From: Opitutia bacterium
GTDB lineage: Bacteria; Verrucomicrobiota; Verrucomicrobiia; Opitutales; Opitutaceae
Length of the DNA: 45,428 bases
NCBI GenBank assembly: GCA_947474365.1
Contig: CANJIU010000084.1
Span: 1-45,428, forward strand
Direction of reading: 5' to 3'
In this document: positions 23,829 through 32,326 of the stretch, one piece after another
How the letters are laid out: each line of letters begins with the position of its first letter
Numbering within the stretch: the first letter of the stretch is position 1
Notes under the pieces: generated by a model
The model's input: the letters and a program-made list of their open reading frames with translations, nothing else
Told to the model about the DNA's origin: nothing
Databases searched by the model: none
Translations under genes and position numbers: made by a program

Positions 23829-23844
23829 TGGCACTGGCGTTGCT
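23829..23844 (+). promoter_or_regulatory. Sigma-54 promoter of the flhB operon
   Basis: TGGCAC, 5 nt, TTGCT is again a perfect sigma-54 consensus, with GG at 23830-23831 and GC at 23842-23843. With the C as -12 the predicted start is near 23855, leaving about 7 nt (GACGCGC, no ribosome binding site) before the flhB ATG at 23862. The sequence of both boxes is identical to that of the flgB promoter, and the two spacers share GGC. Confidence 0.88.
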
Positions 23845-23861
23845 TAGTAGCGCCGACGCGC

Positions 23862-24965
23862 ATGGCCGATCACGATCAAGACCAAAAAACGGAGGAGCCG
23901 ACCGAGAAAAGGTTGTCCGAGGCGTTTGAGCGTGGGCAATTCGCGAAGTCCCCGGAGCTGAACGTCCTCTTTCCACTCGCGGCCATGCTCGGGGTAATGA
24001 CGCTGACCGCCCAGGCGTCGTCGCGAGAAATTGCGGAATATTCGGTGACGGTTTTCACCCGCTTTGCGGACACCCCGTTGGCGATCGACACGGTGATGGT
24101 GCCGGTGGGGGAGGCGATGCTCACGCTTGGCCGTTGTGTCGCGCCGATGCTGGTTGCGGTCATCGTATCGGTGATCTTGGCGAGCGGCGTGCAGAGCGGT
24201 TTCCGACTCTCGCCTCGAGTATTGGGGCTCAAGCTTGAGGCCCTTGATCCCGTTGCGGGGTTTGGGCGGATATTTTCCAAGTCGGTGTTGGTGCGGAGCG
24301 GAATCGATCTGCTGAAGTTGATCGCGATTGGCAGTTCACTCTGGCTCGGCGCCCGTGCGCTGATGCACGATCCGCTCTTCAGCGCGCCGGTCGAGGCGGC
24401 GTATCTCGGCCAGTTTCTCAACTCGGCGACGATTCTTTTCCTCACCCGCATCATTCTGGCTCTCGGTGTGGTCGCGGCGATCAGTTACGGTTACGAGAAA
24501 TTCAAGATGTCACGGGAGCTGATGATGACGCGCGAGGAGGTCAAGGAGGAGCGCCGGCAACAGGAAGGTGACATGCAGGCCAAGTCGGCGATGCGGCGGA
24601 TGGCGCGCCGGCTCCTGCAGAAGCAAATGTTGGCCGCGGTGCCGACGGCGGACGTGGTGGTGACCAACCCGACCCACTTTGCGGTGGCGCTGAAGTATGA
24701 ACGAGGCATCGATCAGGCCCCGGTTGTTCTGGCGAAGGGCGAAAATCGATTTGCCCAGCGGATCAAGGCACTCGCGGCTGAGCACGGCGTTCCGACGGTG
24801 GAGAACAAACCGGTCGCACGGATGCTGTTCGCGCTCGGCAAGGTGGGCGAATCGATTCCGTCGGAACTCTACCAGGCGGTGGCTGAGATCCTCGCCGTCG
24901 TCTACCGCACGCACCGTTATTATTTCCATCGGCTGAAGGCCCGGCGGATGGAGGTCACGGAATAA
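23862..24965 (+). CDS. flhB: Flagellar export switch protein FlhB
   Basis: FlhB is the export-gate component that changes substrate specificity from hook to filament after autocleavage. The 367-residue protein has the conserved start (QKTEEPTEKRLSEAFERGQFAKSPEL, described here as EEPTEKRL at 11-18 and GQFAKSPEL at 25-33), four transmembrane segments (about 32-210) and a cytoplasmic domain with the self-cleavage site Asn269-Pro270-Thr271-His272. The N-terminal motif fixes the start at 23862; the next ATG would remove it. It opens the second flagellar unit, behind its own sigma-54 promoter. Confidence 0.97.
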   Translation: MADHDQDQKTEEPTEKRLSEAFERGQFAKSPELNVLFPLAAMLGVMTLTAQASSREIAEYSVTVFTRFADTPLAIDTVMVPVGEAMLTLGRCVAPMLVAVIVSVILASGVQSGFRLSPRVLGLKLEALDPVAGFGRIFSKSVLVRSGIDLLKLIAIGSSLWLGARALMHDPLFSAPVEAAYLGQFLNSATILFLTRIILALGVVAAISYGYEKFKMSRELMMTREEVKEERRQQEGDMQAKSAMRRMARRLLQKQMLAAVPTADVVVTNPTHFAVALKYERGIDQAPVVLAKGENRFAQRIKALAAEHGVPTVENKPVARMLFALGKVGESIPSELYQAVAEILAVVYRTHRYYFHRLKARRMEVTE

Positions 24966-24968
24966 CCG

Positions 24969-27143
24969 ATGAGCGCCACGGCCTCCAATCCGGTGACCGC
25001 GCTGCTGAAGCGCGCCGACCTCCTCTTCACGGGCGGACTGTTCATCACGGTTCTGCTGCTGATCATGCCGGTTCCGGCGATCATGCTCGATACGTTCCTG
25101 GCGCTCAACCTTGGGCTGTCGCTGCTGGTGCTGCTGGCGATCATCTATGTGAAGGATCCGCCGGAGTTTTCGGGTTTCCCGACCCTCCTGCTGGCCCTGA
25201 CGCTCTTCCGTCTCGCACTGAACATCAGTACGACCCGCCAGGTGTTGGTGAACGGTTACGCCGGCCAGGTGATCGAGGCGTTCGGACACTTTGTCATCCG
25301 CGGAAACTACATCGTCGGTGCGGTGGTGTTCCTCATCCTGGTGGTGATCAATTTCGTGGTCATCACGAAGGGCGCGGGCCGCATCGCCGAAGTCGCCGCC
25401 CGGTTCACGCTCGATGCCCTCCCCGGAAAACAGATGGCCATCGATGCCGAGCTTAACGCCGGAATCATCGACGAGGTCACCGCCACCGCCCGGCGTGTGA
25501 AGGTGCAGAAGGAGGCAGACTTTTACGGCGCGATGGACGGAGCGTCGAAGTTCGTGCGCGGTGATGCCGTCGCCGGCATCATCATCACACTGGTGAACGT
25601 CATCGGCGGCTTCGCGATCGGCGTGTTGCAGATGGGCATGTCACTCGGCGAATCGCTGCAGAAATTCACCCTCCTCTCCATCGGTGACGGTCTGGTTTCG
25701 CAGATCCCCGCGCTGATCCTTTCGGTGGGGGCGGGCATCCTCGTGACCCGCGCCTCCGACAACCAGAATCTCGGCACCCAACTCGCGGGCCAGCTCTTCC
25801 GTTATCCCCGCGCGATGAAGATCTGCGCTGGCATGATGGTGTGTTTCGGCCTGATGCCCGGGATGCCGATGGTGCCGTTTTTCACGCTGGCGGGAATCGC
25901 CCTCTTTTTCGCGAAAATTCTGACCCAGCAGGAGCTCGAAACCGGTCACGCCCACGGTGTCGAGGCGGCGCAGGCAGAGAAAGCAGCGGCCAAGGCGAAG
26001 GGCGGAAAGGCGGCGGAGGGCGTTGCGACGCCGGCGCCCGCGGCAGCGTCTGGTTCCCCTGAGGATGTCCGGAAGCTGATCGAGGTCGACGTCTTCGCGA
26101 TCGAGATAGGCTACGGACTGCTGGGTCTGGCGGACGCGAAGTCCGGCGGTGAACTCCTCGCCCGGGTCACCGGCGTGCGCAAGTCGCTCGCCCGGGAAAA
26201 GGGCATCGTTGTCCCCCCGGTGTCCGTGCGGGACAACCTGGAACTTGAACCCAACGACTACCGCTTCCTGCTGCGCGGGAAGCCGGTCGCCCGCGGTCAG
26301 TTGGTGCCGTCGCGGTGGCTGGCGATGAATGTCTCGGGCAGCAAGGTGCGCCTCAAGGGCGTTCCGACCCGCGAACCGGTTTTCAACCTTGAGGCGACGT
26401 GGATCGACGAGGCGGAAAAGAAGACCGCGGAGGTCAATGGCTTCACCGTCGTGGACCCGGCGTCTGTGCTCATCACGCACCTTTCGGAGACCCTCAAGGC
26501 CAATGCCCACCATCTGCTCGGACGCCAGGAGGTGCAGTCCCTGGTTGATCATCTCAAGCAGTCGCAGCCGGCGCTCATCGCGGAGCTCCTGCCGGACCTG
26601 GTCACGCTCGGCATCATTCAACGCGTCCTGCAGAACCTGCTCCGCGAAAATGTGGCCATCCTCAACCAGCCGCTGATTCTGGAGGGCATCGCCGATTTTG
26701 CCTCCCTGTCGAAGAACCCGGACGACCTGAGCGAACTCGTCCGCCGCCGGCTGGGCCTGTACTTCGTCCCCGAATACGAAACGCGCCCGGGGGTGGTGCG
26801 GGCGGTCACGTTCGATCCCCGGCTGGAACAGTGGCTGGCCGGCAAGGTGCACCGCTCGCCCACCGAGGTGGGCCTGGCGCTGGATCCGCTCACGGGACGC
26901 CACCTCATCGAGCAGATCACCCGGCATACAGCCGAACTGGTGCAGCAGGGGCAGCCGGCCGTGGTGGTGGTCTCCGCCGAGATCCGTTTGCCGCTGAAGC
27001 GTTTCTTCGAGTCGTCGTTCCCCCGGATGACGGTGCTCTCGTATCAGGAACTGCCCTCCGCGACCGAGATCGAGAACGCCGGCATCGTTGCGACGCCCGC
27101 GCACATCGCCCGGGCCGAGGTTCCGCTCAAGGCCGCCGCCTAA
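24969..27143 (+). CDS. flhA: Flagellar export gate protein FlhA
   Basis: FlhA is the large nonameric gate subunit that receives substrates and chaperones and uses the proton gradient. The 724-residue protein has a membrane part of about eight segments (about 15-320), the FHIPEP loop region (RRVKVQKEADFYGAMDGASKFVRGD named by its ends RRVKVQ at 177-182 and FVRGD at 197-201) and a four-subdomain cytoplasmic part (about 360-724). An Ala/Lys-rich linker (about 335-365) joins them. It starts 3 bp after flhB. No damage is visible. Confidence 0.97.
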   Translation: MSATASNPVTALLKRADLLFTGGLFITVLLLIMPVPAIMLDTFLALNLGLSLLVLLAIIYVKDPPEFSGFPTLLLALTLFRLALNISTTRQVLVNGYAGQVIEAFGHFVIRGNYIVGAVVFLILVVINFVVITKGAGRIAEVAARFTLDALPGKQMAIDAELNAGIIDEVTATARRVKVQKEADFYGAMDGASKFVRGDAVAGIIITLVNVIGGFAIGVLQMGMSLGESLQKFTLLSIGDGLVSQIPALILSVGAGILVTRASDNQNLGTQLAGQLFRYPRAMKICAGMMVCFGLMPGMPMVPFFTLAGIALFFAKILTQQELETGHAHGVEAAQAEKAAAKAKGGKAAEGVATPAPAAASGSPEDVRKLIEVDVFAIEIGYGLLGLADAKSGGELLARVTGVRKSLAREKGIVVPPVSVRDNLELEPNDYRFLLRGKPVARGQLVPSRWLAMNVSGSKVRLKGVPTREPVFNLEATWIDEAEKKTAEVNGFTVVDPASVLITHLSETLKANAHHLLGRQEVQSLVDHLKQSQPALIAELLPDLVTLGIIQRVLQNLLRENVAILNQPLILEGIADFASLSKNPDDLSELVRRRLGLYFVPEYETRPGVVRAVTFDPRLEQWLAGKVHRSPTEVGLALDPLTGRHLIEQITRHTAELVQQGQPAVVVVSAEIRLPLKRFFESSFPRMTVLSYQELPSATEIENAGIVATPAHIARAEVPLKAAA

Positions 27144-27149
27144 TCCGCC

Positions 27150-28229
27150 ATGTCCAATCCGCCCCAACCGTTCGCGCCCGGCGCCTACAAGTTTACGGTC
27201 AAGTCGACCGAGGAAGCGGTGAATCTCATCCGCGAGAAGCTGGGTCCGAACGCCCGCGTGCTCTCCGTTCGGGCGGTGGAGGCGACGGGCCTGAAGAAAT
27301 ATTTCTCCGCCCCCCGGCTGGAGGTCATCGCCCAGGTCGACACCCCCGTGTCCGACGAAGCCCCACCGGCAGCCCCTGCGGCCTCTCCGTCCGTGCTGGC
27401 GAATCCCGATGAAGACGGCCGCCGTGGGGCGGACGCCGCCGGTGGGGCGGGGTGGATGCGGTCGGCGACTCCGGCGGTGAACTTCACCGGTCTCACCGGG
27501 CTGCTGCGGCGCTCCGGCATCACCGAAGCGGCGCTTGGCCGGCTCCAGGCCGGGGCCAATTGGAGCGAACTCAACACGCTGCCGTTGCATCGCGCGCTGG
27601 CGGAGACGTCGCGCTTGTTGCGGTCGCACGTGGAGACCCGCCCGGTGCGCGCGCCACTCTCCCGCGCCGCGTTTCTCGGCGCGCCCGGTGTCGGCCGCAC
27701 CACCGCACTCTGCAAGTGGCTCGCGCTGGAAGTCTTTCGTCGCGCCCGCGCCGGCCATGTGGTGAGTTTTGAATTTGATCGTCCGAATCCGCTCGGACCG
27801 TTGCCGGTGTTCAGCGAGGCCCTGGGTGTGCCGCTGGCGCACTTTCCCTGCGAGACCCAGGCGGCGGTGCCCGGTGGGTTTGTCTATTTTGACCTCCCCG
27901 GTCTCTCTCCCCGGCGTCCGTCCGAAAACCGCCCGCTCGCGGATTTTCTCGATCGGGAGCAGATTGTGGAACGGGTCCTCGTGCTCAACGCCGCGTATGA
28001 CCGCGCCGCGCTGCGCGATGCGTACGCCGCCGGCCGTGATCTTGGTGCGACACATCTCGTCTTCACGCACCTGGATGAAGTGCCGCAGTGGGGAAAACTT
28101 TGGGACTATTTGTTCGATGAGGAAGTGACCCCGTTGTTCCTCGCAACCGGCCCGTCGCTCACGGGCGACTGCGAGGAGGATGTTCCCGGAGCCATTGTCC
28201 GCCGCACCCTTCCGGAGGATGAATCATGA
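27150..28229 (+). CDS. flhF: FlhF-like SRP-type GTPase, degenerate nucleotide site
   Basis: FlhF is a GTPase of the SRP family that sets flagellar number and place. The 359-residue protein keeps the FlhF N-terminal domain (YKFTVKSTEEAVNLIREKLG, about 13-32; AVEATGLKKYFSA) and a GTPase-like fold (about 170-340). The P-loop reads GAPGVGRTT, with Arg183 in place of the usual Lys. The DTAG motif is DLPG (Asp248), and the TKxD base-recognition motif is THLDE, with His307 for Lys. GTP binding is thus questionable. It overlaps the next gene by ATGA. No flhG (MinD-like) partner follows. Confidence 0.85.
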   Translation: MSNPPQPFAPGAYKFTVKSTEEAVNLIREKLGPNARVLSVRAVEATGLKKYFSAPRLEVIAQVDTPVSDEAPPAAPAASPSVLANPDEDGRRGADAAGGAGWMRSATPAVNFTGLTGLLRRSGITEAALGRLQAGANWSELNTLPLHRALAETSRLLRSHVETRPVRAPLSRAAFLGAPGVGRTTALCKWLALEVFRRARAGHVVSFEFDRPNPLGPLPVFSEALGVPLAHFPCETQAAVPGGFVYFDLPGLSPRRPSENRPLADFLDREQIVERVLVLNAAYDRAALRDAYAAGRDLGATHLVFTHLDEVPQWGKLWDYLFDEEVTPLFLATGPSLTGDCEEDVPGAIVRRTLPEDES

Positions 28230-28468
28230 AATTCGTATTTCTCGCCGGCGGATTCGCCGGATTCGTTGCCACCTCCGCTGGTAGTTACTGGGCCGGCCAT
28301 CAGCCTGACCGCATTTTGTTCGATGGCGCCGTCGGATGCCTGGTCGGCGCGCTTCTCTTCCGCTGGTTCTGGACCGTTTTGGTCCGCGGCATGAGGGAAA
28401 CCATTCTCCTGCGTCACGCCGCCGCGGCCGCCACTCCGGCGGCGGCGACCCCAACCCCCAAGAAATAA
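28226..28468 (+). CDS. Small membrane protein between flhF and fliA
   Basis: The 80-residue protein has two hydrophobic stretches (about 3-24 and 33-50), a short basic region (VLVRGMRETILLRH, about 52-65) and an Ala/Thr/Pro tail ending in KK. No family was recognised. Its ATG overlaps the flhF stop by 4 bp and it ends 12 bp before fliA, exactly where flhG is common in other flagellar operons, but it bears no resemblance to the MinD-type ATPase FlhG. Co-expression with flagellar genes is likely; function is unknown. Confidence 0.75.
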   Translation: MKFVFLAGGFAGFVATSAGSYWAGHQPDRILFDGAVGCLVGALLFRWFWTVLVRGMRETILLRHAAAAATPAAATPTPKK

Positions 28469-28480
28469 CCATTTTTTCCT

Positions 28481-29275
28481 ATGAATACCGCCACCGTAAC
28501 TAACCCTGGCATGGATGCTACGCCCGCCGCCGCCTGGCGCGCGTATCAGGGAGTTTCGCCGGCTGCCGTCGATGAGAAGGATCTGATCGAACGGTATCTG
28601 CCCCTGGTTCGCAACGTCGTCGACCGGATCAAGCTCAATGTGCCCGCCCATGTCGACGCGGATGACCTCTACAGTGTCGGTATCACCGGACTCATCGCGG
28701 CTGTTCGGAAGTTTGACCCCAACCAGGGCAACACCTTCGCGGGCTACGCCGCGATGCGGATTCGTGGCGCGATCCTCGACGAGCTCCGCCGCATGGACTG
28801 GTGTCCCCGCCGGGCGCGCGCCCGCTCGCGCAAGCTGAAGACGGCGATCAACGACGTGGAGCAGAAGCTGGGCCGCGTCGCGACCGATGGTGAGGTCCGG
28901 GCGTCGCTCGGCCTGACCGAAGTCGAATATGCCAAGTGGGTGGAAGAGGCTAAACCGGTCACCTTCATCGCCATCGACCAGAGTGCGGATGGTGAAGACG
29001 GCCCCGGGGCCTCGCTGCACGAATTGCTGGCCGATGAGGCGGACAAGACCGGCCGCGACAATCTTGAGAAAGCGGAGATGCTCCAACTTCTCACTCAACG
29101 AATCGCGGAATTGCCCGATATACCGAAGAAGATTCTCGCCATGTATTATTTTGAAAACATGCGGCTGGCCGAAATCGCCGAAGTTTTCGGCCTGACGGAG
29201 TCGCGCATCTGCCAGATTCACGCGCAGACCATCCTCGGTCTGCGTGGCTGGCTGCAGCGCATGAGGGAGAAGTAA
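28481..29275 (+). CDS. fliA: RNA polymerase sigma-28 factor FliA
   Basis: FliA directs late flagellar and chemotaxis transcription. The 264-residue protein has region 2 (LIERYLPLVRNVVDRI near 37; DDLYSVGITGLIAAVRKFDP near 62; FAGYAAMRIRGAILDELR near 87), the sigma-28-type link DWCPRRARARSRKL (about 107-120), region 3 and region 4 with a helix-turn-helix (MRLAEIAEVFGLTESRICQIH, described by its ends MRLAEI and RICQIH near 226-246). It is in the flhB unit, so sigma-54 would control sigma-28. A matching promoter lies before cheA. No flgM anti-sigma gene is present. Confidence 0.95.
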   Translation: MNTATVTNPGMDATPAAAWRAYQGVSPAAVDEKDLIERYLPLVRNVVDRIKLNVPAHVDADDLYSVGITGLIAAVRKFDPNQGNTFAGYAAMRIRGAILDELRRMDWCPRRARARSRKLKTAINDVEQKLGRVATDGEVRASLGLTEVEYAKWVEEAKPVTFIAIDQSADGEDGPGASLHELLADEADKTGRDNLEKAEMLQLLTQRIAELPDIPKKILAMYYFENMRLAEIAEVFGLTESRICQIHAQTILGLRGWLQRMREK

Positions 29276-29279
29276 TCGG

Positions 29280-30143
29280 ATGCTCATTCTCATCGGAGCG
29301 GCCATCGTCATGGCGTCGACCCTCGGCGGGTTCATCCTCGCCGGCGGGAATCCGCTGGTGCTGTTGCACGTCTCCGAATTTGTGGTGATTTTGGGGGTCG
29401 CGGCCGGCGTGCTCGTCATTGCGAGCCCCGGCCACGTCCTGAAGGAGATCATCCACAAAACCAAAACTGCCATCGTCGGGAAGTCCGCCGGAGAGAAGGA
29501 GTTTTCCGATCTGTTGAAACTGCTCTACGAGATCTTCATGATCGGGCGGCGCAACGGTCTGATCGCGCTGGAGGAACACATCATGGATCCGGCGAAGAGC
29601 TCGATCTTTCAGCGGTACCCGTCGGTGCTCAACCACCACGAACGCCTTGAATTTCTTTGCAATGGCCTGAAGCCCGTGATCGACGGCAAGATCAAGCCGG
29701 ATCAACTTGAGGATCTGATGACATCGGAGCTCCGGGCCAAGTCGATCGAGGCGGAACATCCGGTGCATATCCTGCATCTGGTGGGCGACTCGCTGCCGGG
29801 CATCGGCATCGTCGCGGCGGTCCTCGGCATCATCAATACCATGGCCGCGATCTCCGAAGGGCCGGAAAAGGTCGGCGAGAAGGTGGCCGCGGCCCTCACC
29901 GGCACGCTGCTCGGCATCTTCGTCGCCTACGGCTTCGTCAATCCCCTCGCGAACCGGGTGCAATTCAACAACGCGGCCGATGAGCAGTTCCTCACCTGCA
30001 TCAAGTGCGCCGTCGCCGGGTTTGCCAAGGGCCTCGCTCCGCTCACGGCCGTCGAGGTCGCCCGGCGTTCGCTCGACAGCAATGTTCAGCCCGGCTCCGC
30101 CGCCCTCGAGGCCGCGCTCAAGGCACTGGCTCCGGCGAAGTGA
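29280..30143 (+). CDS. motA: Flagellar stator protein MotA
   Basis: MotA forms the pentameric ring of the ion-driven stator that turns the rotor. The 287-residue protein has four transmembrane segments: two near the start (about 2-25, 32-52) and two in the C-terminal half (about 163-185 and 198-219). The latter carry the LPGIGIVAAVLGIINTM helix and GTLLGIFVAYGFVNPLA. The cytoplasmic loop between segments 2 and 3 holds the FliG-contacting residues (RRNGLIALEEH, about 90-100). The start is 4 bp after fliA. Size and motifs are normal. Confidence 0.96.
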   Translation: MLILIGAAIVMASTLGGFILAGGNPLVLLHVSEFVVILGVAAGVLVIASPGHVLKEIIHKTKTAIVGKSAGEKEFSDLLKLLYEIFMIGRRNGLIALEEHIMDPAKSSIFQRYPSVLNHHERLEFLCNGLKPVIDGKIKPDQLEDLMTSELRAKSIEAEHPVHILHLVGDSLPGIGIVAAVLGIINTMAAISEGPEKVGEKVAAALTGTLLGIFVAYGFVNPLANRVQFNNAADEQFLTCIKCAVAGFAKGLAPLTAVEVARRSLDSNVQPGSAALEAALKALAPAK

Positions 30144-30199
30144 GCGCGCGGCGACGTCTTCGACTCCGTACCTTCAACCCTTAACGTTTAATCCATTCG

Positions 30200-30994
30200 A
30201 TGGCTGGCGGTGCATGGAAGGTGGCTTATGCGGACTTTGTGACCGCGATGATGGCGCTGTTCATGGTGCTGTGGATTTCCGCGCAGGATAAGGAAATCCT
30301 GATCGCGACGTCGCAGTATTTTCAGAACCCCTTCCGTTCCCCGATGGACGCCACGTCCGGCGTGCTGCCCTTTAACAACAACAAGACCTCGAACAGCGAG
30401 GGCAAGAGTTCGGGCAGCGACAAAGACCAGGATCGAAACAAGCAAATCCAGATGACGTTTTTGAATTCCGTCGCGGCGGATTTCTACCGGCTCCTGCATT
30501 TGGACGAGGACATGGCGGGCAAACCGATCGACATTCAGGTGACCACCGATGGCCTGCGGGTGACGCTGTACGATCGGGCGAAGCGACCGTTGTTTGCCCG
30601 CGATTCGACGGAGCTGACGGAGTGGGGCACTTTTGTGATGCAGAACATGGCATGGACGATCGAGCGGCATGGTTTTAGCGTGACGATCGATGGACATGCG
30701 GGGCCGGCGTCTGCCTCCGACCGGCCGAACTATACGAACTGGGAACTCTCGGCGGATCGGGCCAATTCCGCCCGGCGTTCACTGGTGCACTATGCGGTCG
30801 ACGCGAAACAGATCGAGCGTGTGACCGGTTACGCGGACACCAAGCCGCTCCCCGGCGATGGGGTCGACTCCGAACTCCACGACCGCGTGACGCTCAATCT
30901 CACGCTTTCGGCGAAAAATCGCTTCAAGGACAGTAAACTCGTCGACAAACCGGTGCCAGTGGTCGCGTCGGAGCCCGAGAAACCCCCATCATGA
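30200..30994 (+). CDS. motB: Flagellar stator protein MotB
   Basis: MotB partners with MotA and anchors the stator to peptidoglycan. The 264-residue protein has a very short cytoplasmic start, one transmembrane helix with the ion-binding Asp12 (AYADFVTAMMALFMVLWI), a plug/linker rich in Asn/Ser/Lys (about 40-90) and an OmpA-like peptidoglycan-binding domain (about 120-240, with FSVTIDGHAGPAS and NWELSADRANSARRSLV). An in-frame TAA 18 nt upstream rules out the longer basic start seen in E. coli MotB. Its stop overlaps the next small gene by ATGA. Confidence 0.95.
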   Translation: MAGGAWKVAYADFVTAMMALFMVLWISAQDKEILIATSQYFQNPFRSPMDATSGVLPFNNNKTSNSEGKSSGSDKDQDRNKQIQMTFLNSVAADFYRLLHLDEDMAGKPIDIQVTTDGLRVTLYDRAKRPLFARDSTELTEWGTFVMQNMAWTIERHGFSVTIDGHAGPASASDRPNYTNWELSADRANSARRSLVHYAVDAKQIERVTGYADTKPLPGDGVDSELHDRVTLNLTLSAKNRFKDSKLVDKPVPVVASEPEKPPS

Positions 30995-31236
30995 AATCAT
31001 TCCTGCAGGGCAAGTCCAACGGCGGTGTGGAGCCATTGCGACCACCGGTGCAATTGTCGGCGAGCTTTGCGCCCCGCTGTGAGGTCGGGCGGGCGGGGCC
31101 GGGTGCGGCGGCTCCCGGTGTGTCGAATGCGCAGGTCGAAGTCGTCAAGGAAGGCGACAAGGTGGTCCGCCTGATTGTGAACTGCGTCTGCGGCGAACGC
31201 GTCGAGATCGAGTGTCTGTATTCCGCCGGCCGTTGA
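30991..31236 (+). CDS. Small CxCG protein coupled to motB
   Basis: The 81-residue protein has a flexible Pro/Gly/Ala-rich first half and a compact, probably beta-stranded second half: QVEVVKEGDKVVRLIV, then NCVCGERVEIECLYSAGR (about 64-81). Three cysteines there (CVC and EC) plus one at residue 30 could bind zinc or iron, though that is inference. No known family was recognised. Its ATG lies in the motB stop (4-bp overlap), so it is probably made together with the stator. It ends the flagellar block; an SDR gene converges 45 bp later. Confidence 0.72.
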   Translation: MKSFLQGKSNGGVEPLRPPVQLSASFAPRCEVGRAGPGAAAPGVSNAQVEVVKEGDKVVRLIVNCVCGERVEIECLYSAGR

Positions 31237-31281
31237 AACGACGATGGCAGGAGTTCCGGCGTTTCCTGCTCCGCTTTGCGC

Positions 31282-32019
31282 CTACGTTCGCGATGGGCGC
31301 ACCAACAATTCCTCCACCGTGGCGCGGGCGGGCAAGGTCGCGACAAACCAGACGCACGCGGCGATGTCTTCCGGTTGCATCATGCGGGTTCGCGCCTCCG
31401 CGGCTGGTGGTACTGGACGCTTGTTGAGCAGGGGGGTGTCGATGTCGCCGGGAAAAATGCAGCAGGCGCGAATGCCGTTGGGCCGCTCCTCCGCGTTGAT
31501 TGTTTGGGTGAGCCCGGTGATGCCAAACTTGGAGACAACATAGGCGGCGCCGGCCTTGGCCGATGCCTGCTTGCCGGCCTCGGAACCGACGTTCACGACC
31601 GTCCCGGCACCCTGTTGGCGCATCGTGGGCAGGAAGGCCTGCACCAAATAGAGCGCTCCGTTTACGTTCGCATCCATCACGGCGACGTAGTCTGCGCGGG
31701 AAAGCTCCCCGAGCGAACGCTGGGGAATATTGTTGCCGGCGGCGTTGACGAGCACGTCGATGCGGCCAAAGCGAGTGAGAGTGTCGCGTGCCAGAGCGGT
31801 CACGGCGTCGGCGTTGCCCAGGTCGCACGGAAGCGCGACGAGTTTTTTCCGGATTCCGGCGGCGGCCAGGCGGATGGTTTCCGCGAGGGCATCGGGACGC
31901 CGGCCGACCAGTACCACGCGCCAGCCTTCGCCGGCGAACTTCAAAGCGGTGGCGCGACCGACGCCGGAACCGGCGCCGGTGATGACGATGACAGGAGAGG
32001 AAGGGGACTTTTTAGCCAT
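31282..32019 (-). CDS. Short-chain dehydrogenase/reductase
   Basis: The 245-residue protein is a classical SDR with the cofactor motif TGAGSGVGR (about 14-22), the LVNAAG strand (about 90-95), Asn118 and the catalytic Ser146, Tyr160 and Lys164 (YxxxK). Arginines after the second strand (VGRRPD) suggest NADP(H) preference. The substrate cannot be read from sequence; SDRs of this type often reduce 3-oxoacyl groups or sugars. The start at 32019 (MAKKSPSS) is the best fit; an in-frame ATG five codons upstream is possible. It stands alone, convergent with the flagellar operon. Confidence 0.92.
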   Translation of the reverse strand: MAKKSPSSPVIVITGAGSGVGRATALKFAGEGWRVVLVGRRPDALAETIRLAAAGIRKKLVALPCDLGNADAVTALARDTLTRFGRIDVLVNAAGNNIPQRSLGELSRADYVAVMDANVNGALYLVQAFLPTMRQQGAGTVVNVGSEAGKQASAKAGAAYVVSKFGITGLTQTINAEERPNGIRACCIFPGDIDTPLLNKRPVPPAAEARTRMMQPEDIAACVWFVATLPARATVEELLVRPSRT

Positions 32020-32326
32020 GCGAGAAGGCGACAAGTCAGGCGGTTCGGCGCGCCGCAGGCGAGAAACATTGTGAGGTCGTGACGGCTGCCGCGGCTACGA
32101 GCCTCTCCCCGGGTGAGAGTTGCTGGCGCCGCTACCGACCGGTCGGCACTGCCTGGGGCGACCTGCTGTTGACCCTTACCGGCGAGCGCGCATTCCCATC
32201 GGACCAATTGCAGTGGTTTCTATTTACGGCGGCTTTCGGGGCTTTCACCTGTCCGCGAAAATCAGTTTCCTTTCCTGCCTCGGCCACCCTAACTCGGCCT
32301 GTGTTCGTCCTCTCTGCTAATTCCTC
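32020..32326. other. Divergent spacer between SDR and secreted hydrolase
   Basis: This 307-bp spacer should hold promoters for both diverging genes. No clear sigma-70 pair, sigma-54 or sigma-28 site, and no strong inverted repeat, was recognised. No convincing small gene was seen. Confidence 0.5.

Noticed and set aside
25641..28070. Long minus-strand open frame of about 809 codons opposite flhA and flhF
   Set aside because: It runs fully opposite two well-conserved flagellar genes, is rich in Arg, His, Gln and Gly as expected of a GC-rich shadow frame, and shows no recognisable domain.
28106..29473. Minus-strand frame of about 455 codons opposite fliA and the small membrane gene
   Set aside because: It opposes a sigma factor with all regions intact and has no domain of its own.
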